Source: a virus. Taken from it: DNA of 64,000 nt. This document shows, one piece after another, positions 54,550-61,991 of this stretch (within the stretch, counting starts at the first letter, position 1; every line of letters begins with the position of its first letter). The notes beneath the pieces are model-generated. The model worked only from the letters and a program-made list of their open reading frames with translations. It was not told where the DNA came from and made no database searches. Both the position numbers and the translations under genes were made by a program. Where the stretch lies: positions 1 to 64,000 of IMG/VR virus record IMGVR_UViG_3300032116_000125. One strand, given 5' to 3'.

Positions 54550-54747
54550 ATGGCAACTAACAATTCTCGCTCCATGAACCTTGACCTGCAAAAGGGTCTC
54601 AATGACGGTGTCTTCAAGAGCCTTGCACCCGACCGTGGTGGGGAGGTGGAGATGCAGGCCATCCATGAACGGGCCTCGCTTCTCCAGCCCCAGTACGACA
54701 TGAACGACCTCAAGATGGGTGTCGTTCAGTCTTCGCCTTACAACTGA
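54550..54747 (+). CDS. Small hypothetical protein, 65 aa
   Basis: A 45-bp gap with AAGGAG precedes it. MATNNSRSMNLDLQKGLNDG, then VFKSLAPDRGGEVEMQAIHE, ending ...MGVVQSSPYN. Amphipathic helices. It is the last member of the run of small proteins before the zinc-finger gene. Function unknown. Confidence 0.55.
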   Translation: MATNNSRSMNLDLQKGLNDGVFKSLAPDRGGEVEMQAIHERASLLQPQYDMNDLKMGVVQSSPYN

Positions 54748-54780
54748 TTTAACTAACCCGTAATCCATAAGGAGCACAAA

Positions 54781-55239
54781 ATGCCTCGTCTATTGACCTG
54801 CCAGTCGTGTGGCACCATGTACCGCATGCGGGACTATGACGGCCCCGCCGAGTACGACATGGAGTTGATTGAGATCATCAACCGCCATCTCGGGCAGGCT
54901 GTTAACCCCGACCCGGATGCCCACAAGTCCGTGATCTTCCGTTGTGACGATGCGACATGGGAAAAACTCGGTGACGAGACGGCGGTCAAGAAAGAGTTGA
55001 TGAAGAACGAGATTGAGGTGCGTGAAGTCCGTGACGACCTCAAGGTGGAGGCGCTCAAGTGCTTCCAGCGCCATAACCGCCCCGCCGACATGTGCATTGA
55101 TTACGAGGACGACAGTAAGACCATTGGTCGCAAGATCGGCGTTCCTAAGGCTAACCGCCAGTACCTGTGCCACTACTGCCCCTGCACTTCGTATGTCGTG
55201 CATCAAAACCGTAAGGCTAAGGGGATGTATGACTCGTGA
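54781..55239 (+). CDS. Zinc-finger protein, 152 aa
   Basis: MPRLLTCQSCGTMYRMRDYD at the start, and LCHYCPCTSYVVHQNRKAKG at the end, so a CxxC at residues 7/10 pairs with CHYCPC near 130. The middle is helical (VIFRCDDATWEKLGDETAVK, KVEALKCFQRHNRPADMCID). It could be a DNA-binding adaptor. The stop overlaps the GTG of the next gene. Recurring in actinophages as far as I remember; no name. Confidence 0.65.
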   Translation: MPRLLTCQSCGTMYRMRDYDGPAEYDMELIEIINRHLGQAVNPDPDAHKSVIFRCDDATWEKLGDETAVKKELMKNEIEVREVRDDLKVEALKCFQRHNRPADMCIDYEDDSKTIGRKIGVPKANRQYLCHYCPCTSYVVHQNRKAKGMYDS

Positions 55240-55718
55240 TTGTATTCAACTTTGATGCCATAGCCCTCCCCTCTGACACCCTCGGTACCCGACAGCCGAG
55301 CACCGAGGGTCGTCGCCTGTGGGACACCTTGTTTCAGAAGTACATGGGGCGCACCCTCGTGGTGGTGGATTCCCAGTACAAATTGGAACTCGTTAAAGAG
55401 TGGCTGAAGCGTGAGAACTTCAAGGTTTCTGCTATTCATCAGACTCCGGCTATGGTCCGTGACGGGAACACCCCGGCATCGGAGGCGGTGTGGCACATCG
55501 CTTCGGCGGTCTCCCGCCCCCACTTCTACATTGATGTGGACCCCGAGACCTGTCGCATAGTCAATGGTCAGGGCATCCCGACGCTCCTACTGACCGTCCC
55601 GAAGTACCTGCGCCCCGAGTGGAACCAGCCTCAGGCGAAGCGGTCGTGGGACGTTGTTGTAGACGAGATTGAGGCCCGGGCGATGCAGAAGTCCGAAGCC
55701 ACATGGGGTGATCTATGA
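55236..55718 (+). CDS. HAD-like hypothetical protein, 160 aa
   Basis: GTG start 55236 overlaps the previous stop. MIVFNFDAIALPSD resembles the first HAD motif ('FD-x-DGT') but without the D-x-D nucleophile, then TLVVVDSQYKLELVKEWLKR, and HFYIDVDPETCRIVNGQGIP with TLLLTVP. The strand order recalls a Rossmann-like HAD fold, but catalytic residues are not preserved, so it may be non-catalytic. Overlaps the next gene by four bases. Confidence 0.55.
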   Translation: MIVFNFDAIALPSDTLGTRQPSTEGRRLWDTLFQKYMGRTLVVVDSQYKLELVKEWLKRENFKVSAIHQTPAMVRDGNTPASEAVWHIASAVSRPHFYIDVDPETCRIVNGQGIPTLLLTVPKYLRPEWNQPQAKRSWDVVVDEIEARAMQKSEATWGDL

Positions 55719-57133
55719 GGGTCTTCTTCGGCGGGGCTGAGAAAGGCACCCAGCGGCGCATCCTAGAGAGGGCCGGGGTAACCCGCTTTGGGGTAAACCT
55801 GACCCACTTTCCTATCCCTAAGACCAAAGAGTTAGTCCTGTCTGAGGTCGTCACCGGCGAGGTCATCCTGTACACCAGCGAGGGCGACGAGGACAACCAT
55901 CGCTTTGACGAGTTCGTTCGTCAGCACGAGCACAGCATCACCGCCATCATTGGTCGCCCCGAATACGATGGGGCGTGGCTGGGGGAGAAGTACATCCCGG
56001 TGTGGTCCGATGGGGAGGACCTTGAGCGTCTAGCCATCATTTGTCAGCGTCACGGACGAGTTGCTATTTCGGACAAGGCGGTCAACGGCAAGACGATTCC
56101 CCGCATCCGCTCGCTGGCCCAGCGGTGGAACGCTGACCTGTACGGTCTTACCAGTAAGCCTGATGTCATTGAGGCCCTGCCATGGCACACCGTGATCGTT
56201 GGATCGTGGACCAGCGCTCTCCGCTACGGGGAGACGCAAGTGTGGGACGGGCACGGGCTCCGGAGATACCCCGCCCAGCAGAAAGAGTCGTCCCGTAAGA
56301 AGCATCGGGCTGACATCATGCGCCTCGGACTGAACCCCGATCTCGTTCTCGCAGACGACACTACCGAGGTGGGGATGCTCGCTATCCGGTCGTGGCAGGC
56401 GTGGGAATCTCGGGTCTATGACCCCCCGAAGAGCAGTGCCAAGGAGGCCCCAATGACTAACTCTGAAGGCGAAATAATTACTATGACCCCCGCACCCTAT
56501 GGTGGAGAAGTTGGGGTTCCGGGGGTATCAAGTATTGCTATGACCCCCCCTGAGAAGCGGCACGAGAATGAGCGTTTATTGCTACCAGTTATTGGGGTGG
56601 AAAGCATCACCGCCGTGGGTACACGAACTGGGTCTGAGCAGGACGAACAGTACGAAATTGACCCCGAAGAGATACCCGTAATTCGCCATACAAACGCACT
56701 TCTACGTCAGTGTGATAATTGCTATTTGGCTTCTAAATGTCCCGCATACAAAGAACGCTCAGAATGCGGGTTCAATCTGCCGGTGGAAATCCGCACCAAG
56801 GACCAACTTCAGGCCACACTCCGGGCGCTGTTGGAGATGCAAGTGAGCCGAGTCTTGTTCGCACGCTTTGCAGAAGAGATGGAGGGTCAGGGGCTGGATT
56901 CCACTCTTAGTACTGAGATTGACCGTATGTTTAATCTCGTTAACAAGTTTAAAGACATCTCTGATACCCGAGACGTAATCCGCATGGAGGTGGAGGCTCG
57001 CGGATCGGCGGGTGTGCTGTCTCGGCTATTCGGACAGAAAGCGGGGGAGACCGCTCGGGAATTGTCGTCGCCCCTACCCCCTCAGGTCATGGACAACATG
57101 GCCATGGACATCATCAATTACGAAGAGGATTGA
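55715..57133 (+). CDS. Large conserved actinophage protein with Cys cluster, 472 aa
   Basis: Residues 1-250 start MRVFFGGAEKGTQRRILERA and include GVNLTHFPIPK, ALPWHTVIVGSWTSALRYGE and MRLGLNPDLVLADDTTEVGM. This looks like an alpha/beta (possibly TIM-barrel-like) domain seen in other actinophages. Residues 250-330 are a linker. The end has QCDNCYLASKCPAYKERSEC (C-x2-C-x5-C-x7-C, a metal-binding pattern) followed by a helical domain (LQATLRALLEMQVSRVLFAR). It may bind Fe-S. Function not known to me. Confidence 0.6.
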   Translation: MRVFFGGAEKGTQRRILERAGVTRFGVNLTHFPIPKTKELVLSEVVTGEVILYTSEGDEDNHRFDEFVRQHEHSITAIIGRPEYDGAWLGEKYIPVWSDGEDLERLAIICQRHGRVAISDKAVNGKTIPRIRSLAQRWNADLYGLTSKPDVIEALPWHTVIVGSWTSALRYGETQVWDGHGLRRYPAQQKESSRKKHRADIMRLGLNPDLVLADDTTEVGMLAIRSWQAWESRVYDPPKSSAKEAPMTNSEGEIITMTPAPYGGEVGVPGVSSIAMTPPEKRHENERLLLPVIGVESITAVGTRTGSEQDEQYEIDPEEIPVIRHTNALLRQCDNCYLASKCPAYKERSECGFNLPVEIRTKDQLQATLRALLEMQVSRVLFARFAEEMEGQGLDSTLSTEIDRMFNLVNKFKDISDTRDVIRMEVEARGSAGVLSRLFGQKAGETARELSSPLPPQVMDNMAMDIINYEED

Positions 57134-57166
57134 CCCGCCAAGCAATTGTTGGTAAGGTCGCACGCC

Positions 57167-57385
57167 ATGATGACACTAGACGCCTACAGAAAAGCCTTTG
57201 ATTACCCCTCTGCCTTTGAGGACTGGTGGGGTGACGTTGCCCACCACATCGCTGATGTGGTCGGTGACGAACAGACCCGCTGGATGTACAGCGTCCTGAA
57301 GCACCACTGGCAGGAGTCCCCCACGGCGTGGGACATCGTGGACGACCGCTGGAACGACGAACGCCGTATGGCGGGTGAGCGCTGA
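57167..57385 (+). CDS. Small helical Trp-rich protein, 72 aa
   Basis: ATG 57167 or 57170 after AAGG; the next gene starts one base after the stop. MMTLDAYRKAFDYPSAFEDW, then WGDVAHHIADVVGDEQTRWM and YSVLKHHWQESPTAWDIVDD. Several Trp/His residues. It sits just before a WhiB gene, so may be a cofactor of it. Unassigned. Confidence 0.55.
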   Translation: MMTLDAYRKAFDYPSAFEDWWGDVAHHIADVVGDEQTRWMYSVLKHHWQESPTAWDIVDDRWNDERRMAGER

Positions 57386-57790
57386 ATGGACCTAGCGGAG
57401 TGGACCGAGGACGCACTGTGTCGTGGCCTAGCGCCTGACCCTTGGTACCCTCCGCTGGAGTCGCCCACTCCGAACGACTATTACGCCGTCGCCCGGGCTG
57501 TGTGTAACCGTTGCCCAGCATGGCGCTCGTGCTTAGACTATAGTTATCGTAACAAAGATGACGAAAAATACGGCATGTGGGGTGGGCTGACTCCACAAGA
57601 AAGGAATGGGAAAAAGACGGCTCTGCGACCGCATGGCACGATCACCCGCTATCGTCAAGGGTGCGCCTGCGCTAAGTGCTCGGGAGCCAACAGCGCCAAA
57701 CATTCAAATCTTGATCTCTCGGTCTACCCAAGGACTGGTCAGCCCGTCAACATTGACGAACTGAAGTACCAAATCCTTCCCAACAGGTAG
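57386..57790 (+). CDS. WhiB-like Fe-S transcription factor with extra C-terminal Cys motif
   Basis: 134 residues. DALCRGLAPDPWYPPLESP (C12) then AVCNRCPAWRSCLDYSY (C40, C43, C49) and GMWGGLTPQER give the four-cysteine Fe-S site and the G-[VI]-W-G-G turn of the WhiB family, which is actinobacterium-specific. A C-terminal HGTITRYRQGCACAKC adds three Cys (93, 95, 98), which matches a common actinobacterial basic module. It probably redirects host RNA polymerase. This is strong evidence for an actinobacterial host. Confidence 0.92.
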   Translation: MDLAEWTEDALCRGLAPDPWYPPLESPTPNDYYAVARAVCNRCPAWRSCLDYSYRNKDDEKYGMWGGLTPQERNGKKTALRPHGTITRYRQGCACAKCSGANSAKHSNLDLSVYPRTGQPVNIDELKYQILPNR

Positions 57791-57794
57791 CCGA

Positions 57795-57855
57795 GGAAGG
57801 GCGGGGAACCACCCCGCTTCCGTGAGAGCACACGACTATCCCTTCCGGTGTGCTC
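57795..57855 (+). promoter_or_regulatory. Two tandem hairpins between whiB and the lipoprotein gene
   Basis: GGAAG-GG-CGGGG at 57795-57806 pairs with CCCCGCTTCC at 57812-57821 (with a bulge), and GAGCACAC at 57826-57833 pairs with GTGTGCTC at 57848-57855. Both fall in the 87-bp gap. They could terminate the preceding unit and mark the leader of the lipoprotein gene. No T run follows. Confidence 0.55.
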
Positions 57856-57877
57856 CCCAACTAAGGAGGGTAAAACC

Positions 57878-58408
57878 TTGAAATTAACCACCTTGTCAAT
57901 CATTGCCCTGACAGCCTTAACCACCGGCTGTGGGGCTTCAGAGGCTCCGAGCCTCCCCCCGGCGACCACTCGCCCCGGCCCCGTAACGGTGGTGATCACG
58001 CCACCCCCAACCACTACAGTCCCCCCGACTACGACCACAACGCTCTCCCCCGAAGAGATTGCGTACCTTGAGACCGCCGCCGCATGGCAAGCACAGGTGG
58101 ATGTGATGGCCTTGGAGCACCCCCGATGCGCTGAGTGGCTCCCGCTCCTCTTGGAGGTCGGCGGGAAGATTGAGGACTGGCCCATTTGGAGTCGTGTTCT
58201 GTGGACAGAGTCCCGTTGCATTGACGGGCTGGAGGGCAATGGGTCACTCGGCCTCGCCCAAATCCAGTGGTCAGTGCACAAGGAATGGGCCATGTCCATG
58301 GGCATCACCCGAGAGATGGTTCTCACCGCCCGGCCCAACCTGACGTTCGCTGTACGGCTACAGGAAGCGTCGGGCTGGTCCCCGTGGCGGTACCTCAACC
58401 TGCCCTAA
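57878..58408 (+). CDS. Lipoprotein with transglycosylase-like domain
   Basis: TTG start 57878 with AAGGAGGG upstream. The signal peptide KLTTLSIIALTALTTGC has a lipobox with Cys at residue 18. A Pro/Thr-rich spacer (31-56) follows. Residues 95-176 resemble a lytic transglycosylase: WSRVLWTESRCIDG (E111), GNGSLGLAQIQ (122-130) and GWSPWRYLN. It would be anchored on the outer face of the membrane. Possible roles: wall cutting during lysis or blocking other phages. Seen rarely in phages. Confidence 0.8.
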   Translation: MKLTTLSIIALTALTTGCGASEAPSLPPATTRPGPVTVVITPPPTTTVPPTTTTTLSPEEIAYLETAAAWQAQVDVMALEHPRCAEWLPLLLEVGGKIEDWPIWSRVLWTESRCIDGLEGNGSLGLAQIQWSVHKEWAMSMGITREMVLTARPNLTFAVRLQEASGWSPWRYLNLP

Positions 58409-58417
58409 TTTACGACT

Positions 58418-58448
58418 ACAGTGGTGTCCCATAATGGGACACCACTGT
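58418..58448. promoter_or_regulatory. Perfect 14-bp palindrome upstream of the glycosyltransferase
   Basis: ACAGTGGTGTCCCA at 58418-58431, TAA, complement at 58435-58448, ending 11 bp before the ATG with GAGGAG overlapping its tail. No T run. Its core GGTGTCCCA/TGGGACACC is shared with the palindrome at 63303-63329. Confidence 0.75.
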
Positions 58449-58459
58449 GAGGAGTAGGT

Positions 58460-59545
58460 ATGAAGGTAGGCGTAGCATCCGGTGACTGGGTTCACCCTGA
58501 TCGTGTTGAGGACGGCAAAGAGAAATGGGGCGGGTCCGGATGGGCTCGCCTTGCCCAGTATCTGCCTCTCCTGACTGACATCCAGTTCATCACGGGCACT
58601 CTGATCTTTGACCCCAAGCATGGGTCATTTCAAATCCGTGCTGGCGATGAGGCAGTCCATGACATTGACATGGTGTGGATGCAACGACTCATGCACGCCG
58701 GGGCCTCCACCAACATGAAGATCGCCCGTTCAGCGGGGCAAATCATCATCAACGACCTTGACGACTGGTACTGGGGTTTGTCGGCTAGCAACAACGCTTT
58801 TCGCAACACGCACCCCAAACACAGCCCCGACATCAACATCAACCATTACCGTGCGATTCTCGCTCAGTCTGACTTGGTTACTGTAAGCACCCCATACCTT
58901 GCTGACCGCATTAAGTCATGGGTTACCCGTTGCCCGATCACAGTTGTGCCGAACTATGTGGACATCAAAAGATTTCCGAGATACGAGCACACAGAAACGG
59001 ACGTTCCGCTCGTTGGGTGGGCCGGTAGTACCGGACACCGTAGTAACGACCTTGAAACCGTTGCTGGGGTTATCAAACCAATGGTTAATGCTGGGAACAT
59101 CCGCTTCCACCACACGGGCGCACATCCGGCGATGAAGAGCGTTGCGTCGCTCGTCGGACTCCGAGACGATCAGGTCGCCACCCTTCCGCTGTCCGATCAC
59201 GAGACGTACCCTTCCAACCTTAAGTTTGACGTTGGTGTTGTTCCGCTGAACAACATTCCGTTCAACCGAGCCAAGTCTGACATCAAGGGTTTGGAGTACA
59301 GCGCCTGTGGTATTCCGTTTGTGGCACAGAACTTAGATGCGTACATCAACCTCCGCAACTCACTCGGTATCGGTCGTATTGCGAAGCGCCCCACGGATTG
59401 GATTCGCCACTTGAATGCACTACGCTCTCCGAGTGTTCGTCGTGAGGAAGGGGAAGCCTGTTATGAGGCAGTGCAACACCGAGACATCCACCATGGCGTG
59501 CAGACGTATCAGCAAATCTTTGACCATTTCAGGAGACCACAGTGA
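58460..59545 (+). CDS. Glycosyltransferase (GT4-like, GT-B fold)
   Basis: 361 residues. TDVPLVGWAGSTGHRSNDLE starts the second Rossmann domain, and FDVGVVPLNNIPFNRAKSDI with KGLEYSACGIPFVAQN is the donor-binding motif of GT4-type enzymes ('E-x3-G-x-P-x-V-A'). The N-terminal half is the acceptor domain (LIFDPKHGSFQ, IINDLDDWYWGL). It transfers a nucleotide-activated sugar, possibly to phage DNA, a virion protein or a host envelope glycan. It sits between two regulators. Domain call strong. Confidence 0.85.
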   Translation: MKVGVASGDWVHPDRVEDGKEKWGGSGWARLAQYLPLLTDIQFITGTLIFDPKHGSFQIRAGDEAVHDIDMVWMQRLMHAGASTNMKIARSAGQIIINDLDDWYWGLSASNNAFRNTHPKHSPDININHYRAILAQSDLVTVSTPYLADRIKSWVTRCPITVVPNYVDIKRFPRYEHTETDVPLVGWAGSTGHRSNDLETVAGVIKPMVNAGNIRFHHTGAHPAMKSVASLVGLRDDQVATLPLSDHETYPSNLKFDVGVVPLNNIPFNRAKSDIKGLEYSACGIPFVAQNLDAYINLRNSLGIGRIAKRPTDWIRHLNALRSPSVRREEGEACYEAVQHRDIHHGVQTYQQIFDHFRRPQ

Positions 59546-59943
59546 GCATTGAGCAAGTTGATCTACCTTCCCTCGCACACCCCGAGAAAGACCCCTCATG
59601 GAGGAAGTCTGCGTTGTGCCTCGGTGTCGGCCCCGGGCCGTTCTTCCGAGAGCGGGGGAGTATGGGTTACTCCGCTGAGCGCATTATGTGCGCCCAATGC
59701 TCAGTGCGAGAGAACTGCTTGGACTTCGCTCTTGAGAATCACATCCAACACGGTTTCTTCGGCGGGTTCTCAAAGGAGGACCGCCAGCGCATCAATGCTG
59801 GCGACATGGGCCGAGAGATCACGATGACTCAGATCGTCAAGGACCTCGCCAAGTTGAAGAAAGACAACCCCATCCGGGAAGCCTCACGCCTGTTCTTCAA
59901 GGATGAAGCCGAGATACACGAGATGCTTTCAGCCGGTAAGTGA
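59542..59943 (+). CDS. Second WhiB-like Fe-S protein
   Basis: 133 residues, GTG start on an overlap. KSALCLGVGPGPFFRERGS (C26), MCAQCSVRENCLDFALEN (C50, C53, C59) and GFFGGFSKEDRQRI give a full WhiB core with the G-x2-G-G turn. The C-terminal part is a helical extension (ITMTQIVKDLAKLKKDNPIR) like a HTH-type tail. It may act with, or antagonise, the host WhiB network. It precedes a strong terminator. Confidence 0.9.
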   Translation: MSIEQVDLPSLAHPEKDPSWRKSALCLGVGPGPFFRERGSMGYSAERIMCAQCSVRENCLDFALENHIQHGFFGGFSKEDRQRINAGDMGREITMTQIVKDLAKLKKDNPIREASRLFFKDEAEIHEMLSAGK

Positions 59944-59950
59944 AACAAAA

Positions 59951-59997
59951 AAAGACCCCCCTCCCGCAACCACAAGGGTTACGAGAGGGGGGTCTTT
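59951..59997. terminator. Bidirectional terminator between convergent units
   Basis: AAAGACCCCCCTC at 59951-59963 and GAGGGGGGTCTTT at 59985-59997 form a 13-bp perfect stem with a 21-base loop. A-runs flank the left side, which become a T-run for leftward transcripts, and TCTTTGTATTTC flanks the right. It ends both the rightward middle block and the leftward operon. Confidence 0.85.
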
Positions 59998-60004
59998 GTA
60001 TTTC

Positions 60005-60187
60005 TCAGAGCGACTCGCACGCCGTCAGCACGGCGAGCAGGTGTTGGCGGTCATCTTCGGAGAGGGTGTCAGTGTTGACCAAGTCGTAGGCGAGGACGAC
60101 GAGAGCGTTGAGGTCCTCCTCAGCCCGAGTAAGACCAAGGGTAAGGGCTTCAAGGTACGCCTGTCTCATGGCCTCAGTGTCAGTCAT
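60005..60187 (-). CDS. Small helical protein, 60 aa
   Basis: ATG 60187. MTDTEAMRQAYLEALTLGLT then RAEEDLNALVVLAYDLVNTD, TLSEDDRQHLLAVLTACESL. Entirely helical and acidic. It overlaps the next gene by eight bases. It is the most 3' gene of the leftward operon. Unassigned. Confidence 0.6.
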   Translation of the reverse strand: MTDTEAMRQAYLEALTLGLTRAEEDLNALVVLAYDLVNTDTLSEDDRQHLLAVLTACESL

Positions 60188-60458
60188 TGAAGTGCTCCTC
60201 CTCGTGCATCTCCAGCAGTACCTGTGAGAGCAACTCTTTTCCGCACCACACGCAGGTGTGCTCCACACCAGCGTCGTCGTTGGGGGTCACCATTTCAAAA
60301 GGCAAGCCTGCTTCAACGATTACCCGACGAGCACGCTTCTGTTTAAGGGCCTCTTTCTTCTTCCACTCCCCCACAGTTTGGACGGGAGTGGCCGTGTACT
60401 GCTTCTGTTGTTTCTCGTCTTTGCTGAACTTCTCGTACCCACCCTGCATGGAAGTCAT
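60180..60458 (-). CDS. C2H2-type zinc-finger protein, 92 aa
   Basis: ATG 60458 overlaps the previous stop as ATGA. MTSMQGGYEKFSKDEKQQKQ, then TVGEWKKKEALKQKRARRVI and TCVWCGKELLSQVLLEMHEE with H. C-x2-C-x12-H-x3-H is a C2H2 knuckle. It should bind DNA or RNA. The N-terminal region is highly basic. Confidence 0.65.
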   Translation of the reverse strand: MTSMQGGYEKFSKDEKQQKQYTATPVQTVGEWKKKEALKQKRARRVIVEAGLPFEMVTPNDDAGVEHTCVWCGKELLSQVLLEMHEEEHFND

Positions 60459-60871
60459 GCTACCCACTTGTACGGGAGGTCGGGGGATACCTCGGGCCAC
60501 AGGGGGCCATAGTGGGTGGGCAGTTTCCGCACGAGGTTGGAGCGGTGCGAGAGGATGACCTCGCTGTCGTACAAGAAAGCAGGGACGCTGTCAGACATCG
60601 TCCGGAGCCCGAGAGCCCGAACCTTGTCAGCCACGGTGTCCTTGTACCCAAGGCTGGTCCAGTGCTCGCACATGGCGAGCGTGTACTGGGCCAACACATC
60701 GGCGTACCCGACCCACATCTTGACGGCGGGATGGCTACGCCAGCCGGTGCTACGACCGGTCAGGGTGTTGAGAATCTGAAGACCCTCCACACGTTGTTTG
60801 CCGAGGCGCTGGCGGTCCAGCACCACGGCGTTGGCACGGAAGTCTGCTCCGCAGGGAATAAATGTTTGCAT
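60455..60871 (-). CDS. Pyrimidine-dimer glycosylase-like protein (MSMEG_6728 family)
   Basis: 138 residues; AAGGAGAACC upstream. MQTFIPCGADFRANAVVLDR, QRLGKQRVEGLQILNTLTGR, GWRSHPAVKMWVGYADVLAQ, YTLAMCEHWTSLGYKDT. This is the family with the 'LD-x-RRLGKQR-x-E-x-LQIL' and 'GW-x-x-HPA-x-MW-x-GY' motifs, related to T4 endonuclease V (Pyr_excise). It may repair UV damage. The family is common in actinobacteria and their phages. Confidence 0.82.
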   Translation of the reverse strand: MQTFIPCGADFRANAVVLDRQRLGKQRVEGLQILNTLTGRSTGWRSHPAVKMWVGYADVLAQYTLAMCEHWTSLGYKDTVADKVRALGLRTMSDSVPAFLYDSEVILSHRSNLVRKLPTHYGPLWPEVSPDLPYKWVA

Positions 60872-60886
60872 GGTTCTCCTTGATGG

Positions 60887-61195
60887 TTAAATGTAGTACT
60901 CATTGTCGTCTTCGTCGCCGTCTTCGTTGTCCCACGGGTCATCAAAGTCGTCGTCCCAATCTTCGTCGCTTTCCTTCTCGTAGAACGCAACGGCCTCGTC
61001 CCACTCGTAGAAGAAGTTGGGGTCTCCAATCGTGGAGTTGTACGCCTCAATGACCTCGTAGCACGCCCCCTCCACGCCGTCCCTGAGGAGGGAGACGTAG
61101 TCGTTGGGGTCGGTCGGGTTGATGATGCGGAGGTTCACTTGGTCAGACCCCGGGACAGGGCGAATCAAGTAGTTGGGGATGAACTTGGTGCTCAT
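60887..61195 (-). CDS. Acidic-tailed hypothetical protein, 102 aa
   Basis: ATG 61195 overlaps the previous stop. MSTKFIPNYLIRPVPGSDQV, then NLRIINPTDPNDYVSLLRDG and a strongly acidic tail (ESDEDWDDDFDDPWDNEDGD). The start domain is beta-rich. The tail may mimic DNA. No family recognised. Confidence 0.6.
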   Translation of the reverse strand: MSTKFIPNYLIRPVPGSDQVNLRIINPTDPNDYVSLLRDGVEGACYEVIEAYNSTIGDPNFFYEWDEAVAFYEKESDEDWDDDFDDPWDNEDGDEDDNEYYI

Positions 61196-61587
61196 GGGTT
61201 GATGCGGTACTCCTGATCGGGGCACAAGTAAGTCAGTGCCGAGGTAACAATGTTTAGTTCAAGGCGAATCTCTTCGGCGGTCTCGGCCCCCTCGTTGATG
61301 GAGTCCGTGATGGTGAAGGCTGTCATGCCGCCACGGGCGGCGATGCAGTACTGATTGCCCTGCAACAGGGCCTCAATCTGACTGTAGTAACCATCAAAGT
61401 TACCGAAGGACTGGGTGAGGCTGAAGAGGAACGCCATGTTCGGATCGGGAAACATGGTCGTGGTCGTGGTTGTTGTGGAAGTGGTTGTCGTCACCAATGG
61501 GTCCAGCACGGTGGTGTTGCTCGGCTGTGACACCGAGCAACCCACCACCACCATGGCGACTGGAAGAGCCATCAGGGCCCTCTTCAT
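61192..61587 (-). CDS. Lipoprotein with Thr-rich spacer, 131 aa
   Basis: ATG 61587 on an ATGA overlap. The signal peptide ends MALPVAMVVVGC (lipobox VVGC, Cys 17), then a Thr-rich linker (DPLVTTTTSTTTTTTTM). The rest resembles a DUF732-like domain (YCIAARGGMTAFTITDSINE; AEEIRLELNIVTSALTYLCP), with a Cys pair. Anchored in the host membrane after synthesis. The relation to the next gene suggests paralogy. Confidence 0.7.
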   Translation of the reverse strand: MKRALMALPVAMVVVGCSVSQPSNTTVLDPLVTTTTSTTTTTTTMFPDPNMAFLFSLTQSFGNFDGYYSQIEALLQGNQYCIAARGGMTAFTITDSINEGAETAEEIRLELNIVTSALTYLCPDQEYRINP

Positions 61588-61991
61588 TGCATCATCCACA
61601 AGTACTCGGGGCAGAGGTTGTACACCGCCGAGGCCGTGACCGACACAAACAACGACAGAATGCGGTCGTCACCGCCTGCCTGAGTGACAGCGATGACGGC
61701 GACCTCCTCCATGCTCGCCCCAGCGTCCAACGCTGAGCAGATGCCGTAGCCCGTCTCAATGAGGGTCTCGTCATCCACATACACCGACTGACCGGCAGTG
61801 GCGTGCACGCCCAGCACATACAGTTCCTCGTCCGAGAAAGACGGAGCCGGTGTGGCGATGGGTGCGTCCGTGGTCCTGACCACTTTGGTGGTCGTGTCGG
61901 GAGCGTCAGTGCGCTCAACGTACACGGTCTTGGTACCGCCACAGGCGGTGAGTGCGAGGGCCCCGAGGCCGATGATCAGTTTGGTCTTCAT
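61584..61991 (-). CDS. DUF732-like lipoprotein, 135 aa
   Basis: MKTKLIIGLGALALTACGGT has a lipobox LTAC (Cys 17). A Thr/Ala-rich spacer precedes DEELYVLGVHATAGQSVYVD, ETLIETGYGICSALDAGASM, and VSVTASAVYNLCPEYLWMMQ. The pattern G-x-x-(I/V)-C-x2-L-x2-G...A-V-x-x-(L/Y)-CP is the DUF732 domain, known from mycobacterial exported proteins. The gene overlaps both neighbours. Confidence 0.8.
   Translation of the reverse strand: MKTKLIIGLGALALTACGGTKTVYVERTDAPDTTTKVVRTTDAPIATPAPSFSDEELYVLGVHATAGQSVYVDDETLIETGYGICSALDAGASMEEVAVIAVTQAGGDDRILSLFVSVTASAVYNLCPEYLWMMQ

Noticed and set aside
55561-55896. Leftward open frames across 55.5-56.3 kb
   Set aside because: Antisense shadows of GC-rich, well-supported rightward genes; no signals.
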